Source of the DNA: an uncultured Peptostreptococcaceae bacterium
GTDB taxonomy: Bacteria; Bacillota; Clostridia; Peptostreptococcales; Peptostreptococcaceae
NCBI GenBank assembly: GCA_947072565.1
Contig: CAMTIM010000027.1
Span: forward strand, 1 to 64,000
Direction of reading: 5' to 3'
Length of the DNA: 64,000 nucleotides
This document shows, piece after piece, positions 15,899 through 24,282 of this stretch. Every line of letters begins with the position of its first letter. Positions within the stretch are counted from its first letter, which is position 1. A program made the translations under genes and the position numbers. Under the pieces are notes generated by a model, which worked only from the letters and a program-made list of their open reading frames with translations, was not told where the DNA came from and did not search any database.

Positions 15899-17148
15899 TG
15901 AAACAATTTCTTACTGTATTAAAATTTGAACTTGGAAGTTATTTTCAAAAAAAATCTTTTATAATAAGTACTGTAATAATTGCACTAGCAATGATTGTTG
16001 GCTTATCACTACCTAACTTTATAGATATGTCATCTATATTACCAAACCAAGGTAAAAATGAAACAAAAGCGGAAAAGGTATTAGAAGAAGATAAAACTAA
16101 GTTTGCAATATACGATGAAAAGAATATTATTTCTAATCAAGAAAAGTTAAATGCTTATTTTCCAAACTCAAGTTGGAAAGTGGTAAAAAATCAAGCTGAG
16201 CTAAATAAGTTAGTTGAAAATAAAGGTGTAGAAGCAGGTTTCAATGTTAAAAGTTTGACTGAGTATGACTATGTTGTTCAAAATACTAAGTTTGATGATG
16301 AAAATAAGAACATATTTGATGAATTGTTGAAAAAAGAGTATAGAGAAAATAAAATTACTAGCGAAGGAATAGACTTCAATAAGGTAGATAAAATTTATAA
16401 TGCTCAAATAGATTCAAATGTTGAAATATTAGGTAAAGATAGTGCAAATAATTATTTTTATGCGTATATATTAATTTTTATTATATATATGATGATTATA
16501 ATGTACGGTCAATTAATTGCTATGGGTATAACAGCAGAAAAAAGCAATAGAGCAATAGAGGTATTAGTTACGAGTACAAATACAAATAATTTAATATTTG
16601 GTAAAGTTATTGCAGGTGCAATAGCAAGTATAATACAAGTTGTAGTAATAATGTCATCAGCGCTTATTTCATATAAGGTAAATAGCGAAGTATGGAATGG
16701 AATGCTAGATAGTATATTTAAAATTCCTTCAGAATTGATAGTTACATTTGCTATATTTGGAATACTAGGTTACCTATTCTATTCATTTATATTTGGAGCA
16801 TTAGGGGCTTTAGTATCAAAGACAGAAGAAATAGGAACAAGTGTTGGTCCTATAATGATGATATTTATGGTAGTATTCTTTATTAGTATGTATGGATTAA
16901 CTAATGGGGACAGTATCCTTTTAAAGGTTTGTTCATATATACCATTTGCATCTCCAATGACAATGATAGTAAGAGTTGCAACAGGAGCTGTTACATCAAT
17001 GGAATTCATAATATCTGCATTGATATTAATAGTATCAACAGCATTAGCAGGAATGGGTGGTGCTAAGATATATAGAATGGCTACACTAATGTATGGAAAT
17101 CCAGTAAAATTAAGAAATGCATTAAAATGGCTTAAAAGTGAAAAGTAA
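15898..17148 (+). CDS. ABC-2 type permease, NatB/YhaP type
   Basis: 416 aa. One N-terminal membrane helix (about 19-40) is followed by an extracytoplasmic domain of about 150 residues and then five to six membrane helices (from about residue 180). The motif GITAEKSNRAIEVLVTS is typical of the family. It forms the membrane part of the exporter with the preceding ATPase. Confidence 0.9.
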   Translation: MKQFLTVLKFELGSYFQKKSFIISTVIIALAMIVGLSLPNFIDMSSILPNQGKNETKAEKVLEEDKTKFAIYDEKNIISNQEKLNAYFPNSSWKVVKNQAELNKLVENKGVEAGFNVKSLTEYDYVVQNTKFDDENKNIFDELLKKEYRENKITSEGIDFNKVDKIYNAQIDSNVEILGKDSANNYFYAYILIFIIYMMIIMYGQLIAMGITAEKSNRAIEVLVTSTNTNNLIFGKVIAGAIASIIQVVVIMSSALISYKVNSEVWNGMLDSIFKIPSELIVTFAIFGILGYLFYSFIFGALGALVSKTEEIGTSVGPIMMIFMVVFFISMYGLTNGDSILLKVCSYIPFASPMTMIVRVATGAVTSMEFIISALILIVSTALAGMGGAKIYRMATLMYGNPVKLRNALKWLKSEK

Positions 17149-17158
17149 ATTAACAAAT

Positions 17159-17182
17159 AAGGCTTAGGATATCCTAAGCCTT
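17159..17182. terminator. Palindrome between convergent genes
   Basis: AAGGCTTAGGAT/ATCCTAAGCCTT is a perfect 24-bp palindrome between the permease and the ferredoxin gene. The T run is weak on both sides, so it is a moderate two-way terminator. Confidence 0.6.
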
Positions 17183-17258
17183 ATAAATTTATATATTTAA
17201 ATATAACTATTTTTTTAGAGAATAGAAATCTATTTTATGTTAGTATATAATATTGTTT

Positions 17259-17438
17259 CTACTGATTTGGAGATATACATTTTTTAGGACATGCCATTTG
17301 GCAAGCTCCACAGTCTACGCATACAGATTCATTTATCGATCTTTTTTTATTTTCTAATTGTGTAATACATCCAACTTTACACACTCTTTCACAATTTCCA
17401 CAACCTACACAATTTGATATATCAATTCTTCTTGGCAT
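17259..17438 (-). CDS. Ferredoxin with two [4Fe-4S] clusters
   Basis: 59 aa, too short for many gene finders. It begins MPRRIDISNC and holds two cluster motifs: CVGCGNCERVC and CVDCGACQMACPKKC, with a lone cysteine at KVGC completing the first. This is the classic bacterial 2x[4Fe-4S] ferredoxin, an electron carrier. GGAGATAATT lies before the ATG. It is 28 nt downstream of the flavoprotein-like gene at 17467 on the same strand, so the two are probably one transcript and the ferredoxin may supply its electrons. Confidence 0.9.
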   Translation of the reverse strand: MPRRIDISNCVGCGNCERVCKVGCITQLENKKRSINESVCVDCGACQMACPKKCISPNQ

Positions 17439-17466
17439 AATTATCTCCTTAAATTAAAAATATAGT

Positions 17467-17838
17467 TTATAAAGTTTGCTTACAAGAGCTAACTGTAACT
17501 TCTAATACTCTTGTTAAAAAAGGAAATTTATCCATCATCATTTTAAAATGATCTCCCGATTTTAAGAATTTAGCAGTTCCTTCAAGTAAAAATCCTGTTC
17601 CCATATATCTATATCCCATTACTTCATGGCTACCAATAGTTAACTTAACGTTAGAATTTATATTGATATTTTCCTCTGTATTTATCATTGCAGCAGCAGG
17701 GATTAAAATTTTATTTTCATCTACGATAACTATATAACTATTCCATGTATTTGAAACATGAGCGCTATCTTTCCCACTAGTTACTATAGAAACTACACCT
17801 TCTTTATTTAATACTTCGAAAAATTTTTCTGAAAACAT
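17467..17838 (-). CDS. Pyridoxamine 5'-phosphate oxidase-family FMN-binding protein
   Basis: 123 aa. The split-barrel flavin-binding fold of the PNPOx-like family is suggested by EGVVSIVTSGKDSAHVSNTWNSYIVIVDENKILIPAAAM and the later VMGYRYMGTGFLLEGTAKF. These small proteins bind FMN, or F420 or heme in other groups; the substrate is unknown. AGGAGG precedes the ATG. It is divergent from the Rrf2 regulator at 18064 and precedes a ferredoxin gene, so a redox function under Rrf2 control is likely. Confidence 0.82.
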   Translation of the reverse strand: MFSEKFFEVLNKEGVVSIVTSGKDSAHVSNTWNSYIVIVDENKILIPAAAMINTEENININSNVKLTIGSHEVMGYRYMGTGFLLEGTAKFLKSGDHFKMMMDKFPFLTRVLEVTVSSCKQTL

Positions 17839-18063
17839 ATTGTATTCCTCCTATGTGTTATGCGTAATTTAAAATAAAATAACTATTGTAGATATATTAT
17901 ATAGTGGATAGCTATTGTCTTTAATTAGGATACAATAATTATTAAATCATGTCAACAATAAAAATATAATTTAGCAAGATTTGATATTAACATATTGGGT
18001 TGAATAACAATTATTAATAATGTATCATTAAAGATATTATTTTAGAGAAGGAGCATTAACTAA

Positions 18064-18567
18064 ATGAAATTTTCAGTAGGGGTAGAATATGCACTACATT
18101 GTTTATTATATATGGTAAATTTAGAAGAAGGTAAATCTGTTGGAATTAGAGACTTGGCAACATTTCAAGGTATATCAGAAACATATCTATCAAAAGTATA
18201 TGCTAAGTTAAGTAAAGCAGGAGTGGTAAAATCTGTGCCAGGTGTAAAAGGTGGATATGCATTAGCTCGTAGCGCAGATGAGATAACGTTTTGGGATGTT
18301 GTTGAAGCTATAGAAGGAAATGAATCATTTTTTCAATGTGCAGAAGTTAGGCAAAAAAATATACTATTAGATAAAGATAATTTACCAGATACGCATACTA
18401 AGTGTCCTTGTTTAATTAAAGTAGTGATGTTAGAAGCAGAGAATGAGATGAAAAAGTATTTAGAAAATAAGACTTTAGAGTGGTTATATAATCAAGTATA
18501 TAAGAATAAACTTCCAAAAGAAATGGAACAAGCAACAATAGAATGGTTTAAAAATAGTAAAAAATAG
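18064..18567 (+). CDS. Rrf2-family transcriptional regulator
   Basis: 167 aa. The winged helix is at residues about 1-80 (KFSVGVEYALHCLLYMV, GISETYLSKVYAKLSKAGVVKSVPGVKGGYALAR). Three cysteines follow in the pattern FFQC...THTKCPC (about residues 97, 118 and 120), like the cluster ligands of IscR and NsrR. It probably senses iron-sulfur or redox state and controls the divergent flavin protein-ferredoxin pair. The start codon has GGAGCATTAACTAA upstream. Att-like site 5 follows the gene. Confidence 0.9.
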   Translation: MKFSVGVEYALHCLLYMVNLEEGKSVGIRDLATFQGISETYLSKVYAKLSKAGVVKSVPGVKGGYALARSADEITFWDVVEAIEGNESFFQCAEVRQKNILLDKDNLPDTHTKCPCLIKVVMLEAENEMKKYLENKTLEWLYNQVYKNKLPKEMEQATIEWFKNSKK

Positions 18568-18655
18568 TATAAACTGTTTGAAAAATAAAAGAACTAAATT
18601 AAACTCTAATAGATGATGGTATATTAGATTAAATAATAGGCTAGAGACTAAACGA

Positions 18656-18706
18656 AGTAGAGTACAGCACAAAAAACCGTATCATAAGTAAGTGATACGG
18701 TTTTTT
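18656..18706 (+). repeat. att-like site 5
   Basis: GTAGAGTA (18657-18664) then AAACCGTATCATAAGTA (18674-18690; 15 of 17 as rlmH), reading SRVQHKKPYHK-stop. The hairpin ACCGTATCA/TGATACGGT is flanked by six A and six T, so it works as a terminator in both directions, for Rrf2 and for the convergent staygreen gene. Confidence 0.82.
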
Positions 18707-19151
18707 ATATTATATAGTTTTTTATATATCCATAAAACTCATAATTATCAAATATTGGGATAGAAGAATCAAATTTTATATAAATAGGAGAATTAATAAG
18801 TTCTGGGTATTCTTTTAGTAATTCTCTATCGCCATAAATTATAGCTTGCAATGCTAAATTCATATGATATTTAAAAGCACCGTATTTAGCAAGAGAAGAC
18901 AAATAATTAGAATCTCCAATATAAGCATATAAAAATAGTCCGTAAGAATCATCATGTGTTTTCCATGTTCCCAAAAGTTCATCTCTTAAATCTTTATTTA
19001 TAGCACTATAATCATACTCATTAGCGATAGTTAAAAACATTATAGCCGTTTCATCAGAATGTGTAAGTGTATATTTTCTACCTTTGATAGGACTATATGG
19101 AGTTACAGGATCGATAAACGTTGTTTCTAGTTTATCAGGATTAAATTTCAT
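18705..19151 (-). CDS. Staygreen (SGR) family protein
   Basis: 148 aa. The segment RKYTLTHSDETAIMFLTIANEYDYSAINKDLRDELLGTW matches the staygreen domain (PF12638-like: YTLTHSD...LTI...RDE..W), known from plant Mg-dechelatases of chlorophyll breakdown and from related bacterial proteins that can also remove Mg. The physiological role in non-photosynthetic bacteria is not known. It is a single gene, convergent with Rrf2, and ends in the bidirectional hairpin of att-like site 5. The second half (from about residue 85) is less conserved. Confidence 0.75.
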   Translation of the reverse strand: MKFNPDKLETTFIDPVTPYSPIKGRKYTLTHSDETAIMFLTIANEYDYSAINKDLRDELLGTWKTHDDSYGLFLYAYIGDSNYLSSLAKYGAFKYHMNLALQAIIYGDRELLKEYPELINSPIYIKFDSSIPIFDNYEFYGYIKNYII

Positions 19152-19411
19152 ATTATCACCAACCTAATATTTTTGATTTCTATATAATACTGTGATTAAT
19201 ATATATATGTTACAAAGGAATCTGATTAAAATACAAAAGATTAAGGGGTGAAATAAAAATATTCTTGATAAGGTTTGTATTGATAATTTAACTATTATTG
19301 GGAAATTTAATGCTTAGCAATAATAAATAGTATAAATAGAAATTCAAAAAAATGATATAATACAAAAGAATATTTGAAATCTAAGTAAACCTAAACAAAA
19401 GGAAGTGAAGT

Positions 19412-20467
19412 ATGAAGAAATTATTTAAATTATTAAGTTTATCAATTTGTATAGTAATGATAGGAACGTTATTTGTAGGATGTAGCAAAAAAACCTCAGA
19501 GGAGATAAGCTTCTTTAACTATGGAGAAAACATAGATGAAGAAACTATAAAAGAATTTGAGAAGGAATATGGTATAAAAGTTAACATTGAAACATTTGAT
19601 GATATGGAAACAATGTATCAAAAGGTCAATACTGGTGGAGTAAAGTATGATGTTATTTTAGTATCTGATGCTTTAATGACTAGAATGATCAAAAAAAATC
19701 TTGTTCAAGAATTGAATAAAGACAATATAAAGAACATATCTCAAATGGATAAAAGTTACTTAAATTTAGCTATAGATCCAGGTAATAAGTATTCAGTTCC
19801 TTATATGTTTGGAACGGTAGGTATTGTTTACAATAAAGATGTGGTAAAAGAAAAAGTGGATAGTTGGGACATACTATGGAATCAAAAATATAAAAATAAA
19901 GTTTTTATGTTTGATACTTATAGAGATACACTGGGAGCAACTTTGAAGAAACTTGGATATTCTTTAAATTCAACTGATTCAAAAGAAATTGAAGAAGCTA
20001 AAGAATTATTATTAAAGCAAAGAAAATTAGTAGATCCAATATATGGTGTTGATAATGGAACTACAATGATTCCAGTAGGAGAATCTGATATAAATATGAT
20101 TTGGTCTGGAGAAGGCTTAAATTTACAAGATGAGTATCCTAATTTAGAATATGTAGTGCCTAAAGAAGGTGCAAACTTCTGGATTGATAGCTTATGCATA
20201 CCGAAGAATGCTAAAAATGTTTCAGGAGCTGAAAAATTTATAAACTTTGTAAGTGACAAGGAAAGCGCATTAAGAATAGCTGACGAGATAGGATATACAA
20301 CTCCAAATAAAGAAGCAAGATTAGAACAACCAGAATCAGTAAAAAATAATCCTAACGCATACATGCCTAAAGAAATAATGGATAGGTGTGAAATTTATGT
20401 TGATTTACCTATGGATGTTAAAAAAATATATGATGACGCATGGATAAATATAAAATCAAATAATTAA
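19412..20467 (+). CDS. Polyamine-type ABC transporter substrate-binding lipoprotein (PotD-like)
   Basis: 351 aa. A lipoprotein signal peptide ends at the lipobox LFVGC (Cys at about residue 24). The mature part has the PotD fold signatures: FNYGENIDEETIKEFEKEYGIKVN, YDVILVSDALMTRMIKKNLVQELN, SVPYMFGTVGIVYNKD. It should bind spermidine, putrescine or a similar ligand outside the membrane. No ATPase or permease genes (potABC) are adjacent, so it either works with a transporter encoded elsewhere or has another role. A terminator follows. Confidence 0.88.
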   Translation: MKKLFKLLSLSICIVMIGTLFVGCSKKTSEEISFFNYGENIDEETIKEFEKEYGIKVNIETFDDMETMYQKVNTGGVKYDVILVSDALMTRMIKKNLVQELNKDNIKNISQMDKSYLNLAIDPGNKYSVPYMFGTVGIVYNKDVVKEKVDSWDILWNQKYKNKVFMFDTYRDTLGATLKKLGYSLNSTDSKEIEEAKELLLKQRKLVDPIYGVDNGTTMIPVGESDINMIWSGEGLNLQDEYPNLEYVVPKEGANFWIDSLCIPKNAKNVSGAEKFINFVSDKESALRIADEIGYTTPNKEARLEQPESVKNNPNAYMPKEIMDRCEIYVDLPMDVKKIYDDAWINIKSNN

Positions 20468-20477
20468 ATAGAGTATT

Positions 20478-20518
20478 AAAGATATAGGAAGATAGTATTA
20501 ATTCTATATCTTTATTTT
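20478..20518 (+). terminator. Terminator after the PotD-like gene
   Basis: Perfect 10-bp stem AAAGATATAG/CTATATCTTT followed by ATTTTATTTTG. Confidence 0.75.
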
Positions 20519-20531
20519 ATTTTGAAGATAT

Positions 20532-20580
20532 TTATACATACATATTTTTTTGAAATATATATAAAAATATGTATGTATAA
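20532..20580. repeat. 18-bp perfect inverted repeat
   Basis: TTATACATACATATTTTT (20532-20549) is repeated inverted at 20563-20580, with a 13-nt spacer. It lies between the PotD-like terminator and the promoter of the sigma factor operon. It could be a second terminator, since the T tract is in the first arm and so favours reading on the - strand, or a protein site. Confidence 0.7.
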
Positions 20581-20607
20581 ATATAGATTTGTATAAAACA
20601 ATTAAAC

Positions 20608-20644
20608 TTTGATAGATATTACCCTAACTTATACGAAGTATTAA
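20608..20644 (+). promoter_or_regulatory. ECF-type promoter of the sigma/anti-sigma operon
   Basis: TTTGATAGAT, 16 nt, CGAAGTATTAA. The same two blocks with the same 16-nt spacing occur before the exporter operon at 22437-22473. They are probably recognised by the sigma factor encoded directly downstream. Confidence 0.75.
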
Positions 20645-20689
20645 GTGAACGGGATTAATTCAAAGATAAAGTTTGCTGGAGGAACGGAA

Positions 20690-21238
20690 ATGAATATAAC
20701 AGAGGAAAATTTTATATCCAGATTAAAAAATAAAGATGAAAAAGCTTTAGAATATGTAATAGATAGTTATGGATGGATAATAAAAACAGTAGTTAAGAAG
20801 CATTTATCAAAACTTGAAAATCATCAAGATGAATGTATAAATGATATAATACTTGCAATATGGAACAATATTGAGAGATTTGATGAAAATAAAAGTAGTT
20901 TTAAAAATTGGGTAGGAGGTATATCCAAATACAAATCAATAGATTATTCGAGGAAGTATTCAGAGCGTGTAAGCATTGAAAATATAGAAAATTTAAGTAT
21001 TAGCTCAAAATATGATATACATGAAGAAGTTATTAAAGAAGATCTAAGTGAAGAGCTTGAGGGGATGCTAAATCAATTAAAGCCAAAGGATAAAGAATTA
21101 TTTATAAAGCTATACGTAAAAGAGCAAGAAATAGATGAAATAGCTTTAGATATGGGGATTAATAGAGATGCTGTGTATAATAGAGTATCAAGAGGAAAGA
21201 AAAAACTTAGAGATATATTTAAAAGTAAAGAGAGGTAA
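20690..21238 (+). CDS. ECF-type RNA polymerase sigma factor
   Basis: 182 aa from ATG 20690, chosen because GGAGG lies 7 nt upstream; a GTG at 20645 is in frame without a site. Region 2 (residues about 10-80: DEKALEYVIDSYGWIIKTVVKKHL, WNNIERFDENKSSFKNWVGGISKYKSIDYSRKY) and region 4 (about 115-175: LKPKDKELFIKLYVKEQEIDEIALDMGINRDAVYNRVSRGKKKLRD) are both clear. The next gene, 6 nt downstream, encodes the putative anti-sigma factor. The promoter motif shared with the exporter operon marks its likely targets. Confidence 0.92.
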   Translation: MNITEENFISRLKNKDEKALEYVIDSYGWIIKTVVKKHLSKLENHQDECINDIILAIWNNIERFDENKSSFKNWVGGISKYKSIDYSRKYSERVSIENIENLSISSKYDIHEEVIKEDLSEELEGMLNQLKPKDKELFIKLYVKEQEIDEIALDMGINRDAVYNRVSRGKKKLRDIFKSKER

Positions 21239-21244
21239 TTGCTT

Positions 21245-22357
21245 ATGAATAATGAAAATAAAAACATATATGATATGTTAAATGATATAGAAATTAATTT
21301 AGATGAATATGAAAAAGATGATTTTACAGATATAGAGAAAATGAAATTAAAAAAAGAATTTAGAAAAAATATAAAAAGCAAACCAAGTAAAAATTATAAA
21401 AAATATATATCAGTAGCATCAATACTTTTAATTGTAGTTGGGATAGTTTATCAAACGAAATTAGGTGCATATGCGTATAGCGCAATAAGTGATATAACTG
21501 AAAATATAAAAATAGGATTAGGAATAGAGGAAGAATTAGATAAATATACAACTAACATTAAGCAGTCTATAACTAAAAGAAAAATAACTGTAAAAATAAA
21601 TGAGGTTTTATTAGATGGGGATGAATTGATAGTATCTTTAACTCAAAAGTATGATGGTGAACTTAAAAAAAATGAAAGACTTTACTTAATATCAGAAAAT
21701 CTATATATAAATGGAAAAAAAATAAATCATGGTTCAAAAGGATACTCAACAATTATAAATAAAAATACAGAAGAATTTATTATAGGTTATAAGTTAGATA
21801 AAGAGCATAAGGGCGATATAAATGTTAAATTAAGGATAATGGATGCAGGTATTCAAAATGGAGATAGCCATGAATATGAAAAAAGAATAATAGGTCCTTG
21901 GACATTTAAGTTTAAAGTAAATGGAGAGGAACTTATAAATAATACAAAAGATATAAAATTAAATAAGGAAGTAAAGTTAGATACAGGGGCTATTCTTTAT
22001 TTAGAAAATTATAAAAGTAATGTAATTAATCAAAAAATAAATTTAAAGATAACAGATCATAAAAAAGAAATAAAATTAGATGAAAGTGTAAAAGGAAAAG
22101 TAGAGTATGGACAAGTTCTTTTAAAAGGAAAAGATAACTTAGGCAATAAGGTAGGGTTTAGACCCGGATCAGGTTATATGCAAGAAGGTTTTTCAGAATA
22201 TGAATATGACAAAGAGAGTAAACAATTTGATAGAAATGCTAAAAAATTATATCTTACTCCATATATACAAGTAATAGAAAACAACAATGAAGAATATAAA
22301 ACTAGCTATAAAAAAGTAGGAGAAGAATTTATAATAGATTTAGAAAATAATAAATAG
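21245..22357 (+). CDS. DUF4179-type membrane protein, probable anti-sigma factor
   Basis: 370 aa from ATG 21245 (AGAGAGG upstream). A cytoplasmic N-terminus of about 58 residues (NIYDMLNDIEINLDEYEKDDFTDIEKMKLKKEFRKNI) is followed by one membrane helix (SVASILLIVVGIVY) and an extracytoplasmic domain starting QTKLGAYAYSAISDITENIKIGLGIEEELDKY, typical of DUF4179 proteins. Its position right after an ECF sigma gene makes it the cognate anti-sigma factor; the short cytoplasmic part would hold the sigma factor. The signal sensed outside is unknown. Confidence 0.85.
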   Translation: MNNENKNIYDMLNDIEINLDEYEKDDFTDIEKMKLKKEFRKNIKSKPSKNYKKYISVASILLIVVGIVYQTKLGAYAYSAISDITENIKIGLGIEEELDKYTTNIKQSITKRKITVKINEVLLDGDELIVSLTQKYDGELKKNERLYLISENLYINGKKINHGSKGYSTIINKNTEEFIIGYKLDKEHKGDINVKLRIMDAGIQNGDSHEYEKRIIGPWTFKFKVNGEELINNTKDIKLNKEVKLDTGAILYLENYKSNVINQKINLKITDHKKEIKLDESVKGKVEYGQVLLKGKDNLGNKVGFRPGSGYMQEGFSEYEYDKESKQFDRNAKKLYLTPYIQVIENNNEEYKTSYKKVGEEFIIDLENNK

Positions 22358-22363
22358 GTTAAA

Positions 22364-22403
22364 AAATAGAGCTATATACACTGTATATAGCTCTATTTTT
22401 ATA
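22364..22403 (+). terminator. Terminator of the sigma/anti-sigma operon
   Basis: Near-perfect stem AAATAGAGCTATATACA with its inverse at 22382-22398, followed by T and AT. Confidence 0.85.
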
Positions 22404-22436
22404 TATAAAGTATAAAAAATTATAAAAATATAAAAT

Positions 22437-22473
22437 TTTGATAGATTTTATATATTACTTTTCGAAGTATTAA
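22437..22473 (+). promoter_or_regulatory. ECF-type promoter of the exporter operon
   Basis: TTTGATAGAT, 16 nt, CGAAGTATTAA: the same motif and spacing as before the sigma gene at 20608-20644. It lies 50 nt before the adaptor gene's start codon. Confidence 0.75.
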
Positions 22474-22523
22474 ATGAAAAGTTAAATAAAACTAAAATAC
22501 AAATATAAAAGTGGAGGATTATT

Positions 22524-23579
22524 ATGAAGAAAAAAATAAATTTAAACAAAAAACAAAAAATAGTATTATCAATAACAATAGCATCTATATTGATTGCAGG
22601 AGCTTTTGTATATTCATCAATTAAGTCAAATAAAAAACAAATGAACAATTTAGTTGAATTATATACTGTAGCAGGTAAAGAAAAAATATATATGAGTGGA
22701 CAGGTATTACCAAAAAACTCACAAAATTTATTTGTAAATTCTGAACAAGGTGAACTAGATAAAATAAAGGTAGATGACGAGCAATATGTAGAAAAAGGAA
22801 CACTTTTATTTACTTGCAAAAATACATCTCAAATAAATGAAATATATAACTTAAAGACAGCAATGGCAAGTAAGAAAAAAGAAAGACAAAATGCACCTGA
22901 TGATGAAAGTAAAAAAGCAATAGATATGGATATAAAAGATTTGAATACACAGATTTCAAATTTAAATAAAACAGCTTATCAAGGCGTATATGCACCATTT
23001 AGTGGAATTGTTTATGTAAATGATAAATCGCAAAATAAAGATGCAAGTTCGCCTGTTGTAACTATACAAACTACAGATTTTTACGCAAGTGCACAAGTTA
23101 ATGAAAGAGATTCATACAAGATATCTTTAAACCAAGATATTGAATTAACTGCAATAGCTACAAAGCAAAACTATAAAGGTAGTATAGCTAAAATAGGACA
23201 AAGACCTATTGAAAGTGAAAATTCAGATCAAGGATTTGGAGTTAGCTCAGGTATGACTCAGTATGGTGTTGATATAAGTTTAAAAAATCAAGAGAATTTG
23301 AAGAGTGGATTACATGTTCAAATAATGGCCTTATATGGAAGTGATGAAAAGAAAATACCGACTGAATCGATAATAACAGAGGACGGAAAAAGCTATGTAT
23401 ATAAAATAATAGATAATGTAGCATATAAATCAGAAATTAGTATAAGTAAAACTCAAGAAGATTTTTCATTAGTAAAATCAGGAGTTAAAGAAGGCGATGA
23501 AATTGTAAAAGATATACAAAGTAAAAATATAACAGATGGTCAAATCGTTTATACAAGTATGGATGAAATAGAACAATAG
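22524..23579 (+). CDS. Efflux adaptor (HlyD/MacA-like membrane fusion protein)
   Basis: 351 aa. One N-terminal membrane helix (about 12-32) anchors an extracytoplasmic adaptor: lipoyl halves (DKIKVDDEQYVEKGTLLFTCKN; AYQGVYAPFSGIVYVND), a short helical hairpin between them (about 100-150), and beta-barrel and membrane-proximal parts (EKKIPTESIITEDGKSYVYKI...VKSGVKEGDEIV). It forms a MacAB-like efflux complex with the next two genes. Expression is probably driven by the ECF sigma factor through the shared promoter motif. Confidence 0.9.
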   Translation: MKKKINLNKKQKIVLSITIASILIAGAFVYSSIKSNKKQMNNLVELYTVAGKEKIYMSGQVLPKNSQNLFVNSEQGELDKIKVDDEQYVEKGTLLFTCKNTSQINEIYNLKTAMASKKKERQNAPDDESKKAIDMDIKDLNTQISNLNKTAYQGVYAPFSGIVYVNDKSQNKDASSPVVTIQTTDFYASAQVNERDSYKISLNQDIELTAIATKQNYKGSIAKIGQRPIESENSDQGFGVSSGMTQYGVDISLKNQENLKSGLHVQIMALYGSDEKKIPTESIITEDGKSYVYKIIDNVAYKSEISISKTQEDFSLVKSGVKEGDEIVKDIQSKNITDGQIVYTSMDEIEQ

Positions 23580-23596
23580 GAAGGGAGGATATTAAT

Positions 23597-24280
23597 TTGA
23601 CTAATAATATAATAGAACTTAAAAATATACAAAAATATTATCCTTTGGATAAAGATAAATTACATGTTTTAAAATCTATAAATCTAGAGATAAAAAAGGG
23701 TGATTTTGTAATTATAATGGGAAAATCAGGCAGTGGTAAAACAACATTACTTAATATACTAGGTTTTCTAGATAGACTTAGTGAAGGTGAATATCTATTT
23801 AAAGAAGAAAATGTAACTAAGTTAAGTGAAAAAGAAAGATCAAAGTTTAGGAATAATAACATTGGATTTGTATTTCAACAATTTAATCTTATACCAACAT
23901 TAACTATATATAAAAATGTTGAACTCCCAATGATATATAATAACAAATATTCAAAAGAGGAAAAAGACAAAAGAATAAAAAATAATCTAGAAATAGTAGA
24001 TTTATTAGATAAAATAAATCAAAAACCATTGGAATTATCAGGTGGTCAACAGCAACGTATAACCATAGCAAGAGCTTTGGTTAATGATCCAGATATAATA
24101 TTTGCAGATGAGCCAACAGGGGCATTAGACAATGATACTAGCAGAGATATAATGGAGCTTTTAAAAGAATTAAATAATAAAGGTAAAACAATAATAATGG
24201 TTACACATGATCAAGACCTTGTAAAATATGCAACTAAGATAATAAGATTAAAAGATGGTGTAGTAGTAGAGGAGTTGTAG
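23597..24280 (+). CDS. ABC transporter ATP-binding protein (MacB/LolD type)
   Basis: 227 aa from a TTG start with GGGAGG upstream. Walker A GKSGSGKTT (about 39-47), Q-loop FVFQQFNLIPTLT, signature LSGGQQQR (about 140-147), Walker B IIFADEPTGALD, and H-loop VTHDQD. It energises the neighbouring FtsX-type permease. The gene lies between adaptor and permease, 2 nt before the latter. Confidence 0.95.
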   Translation: MTNNIIELKNIQKYYPLDKDKLHVLKSINLEIKKGDFVIIMGKSGSGKTTLLNILGFLDRLSEGEYLFKEENVTKLSEKERSKFRNNNIGFVFQQFNLIPTLTIYKNVELPMIYNNKYSKEEKDKRIKNNLEIVDLLDKINQKPLELSGGQQQRITIARALVNDPDIIFADEPTGALDNDTSRDIMELLKELNNKGKTIIMVTHDQDLVKYATKIIRLKDGVVVEEL

Positions 24281-24282
24281 CT

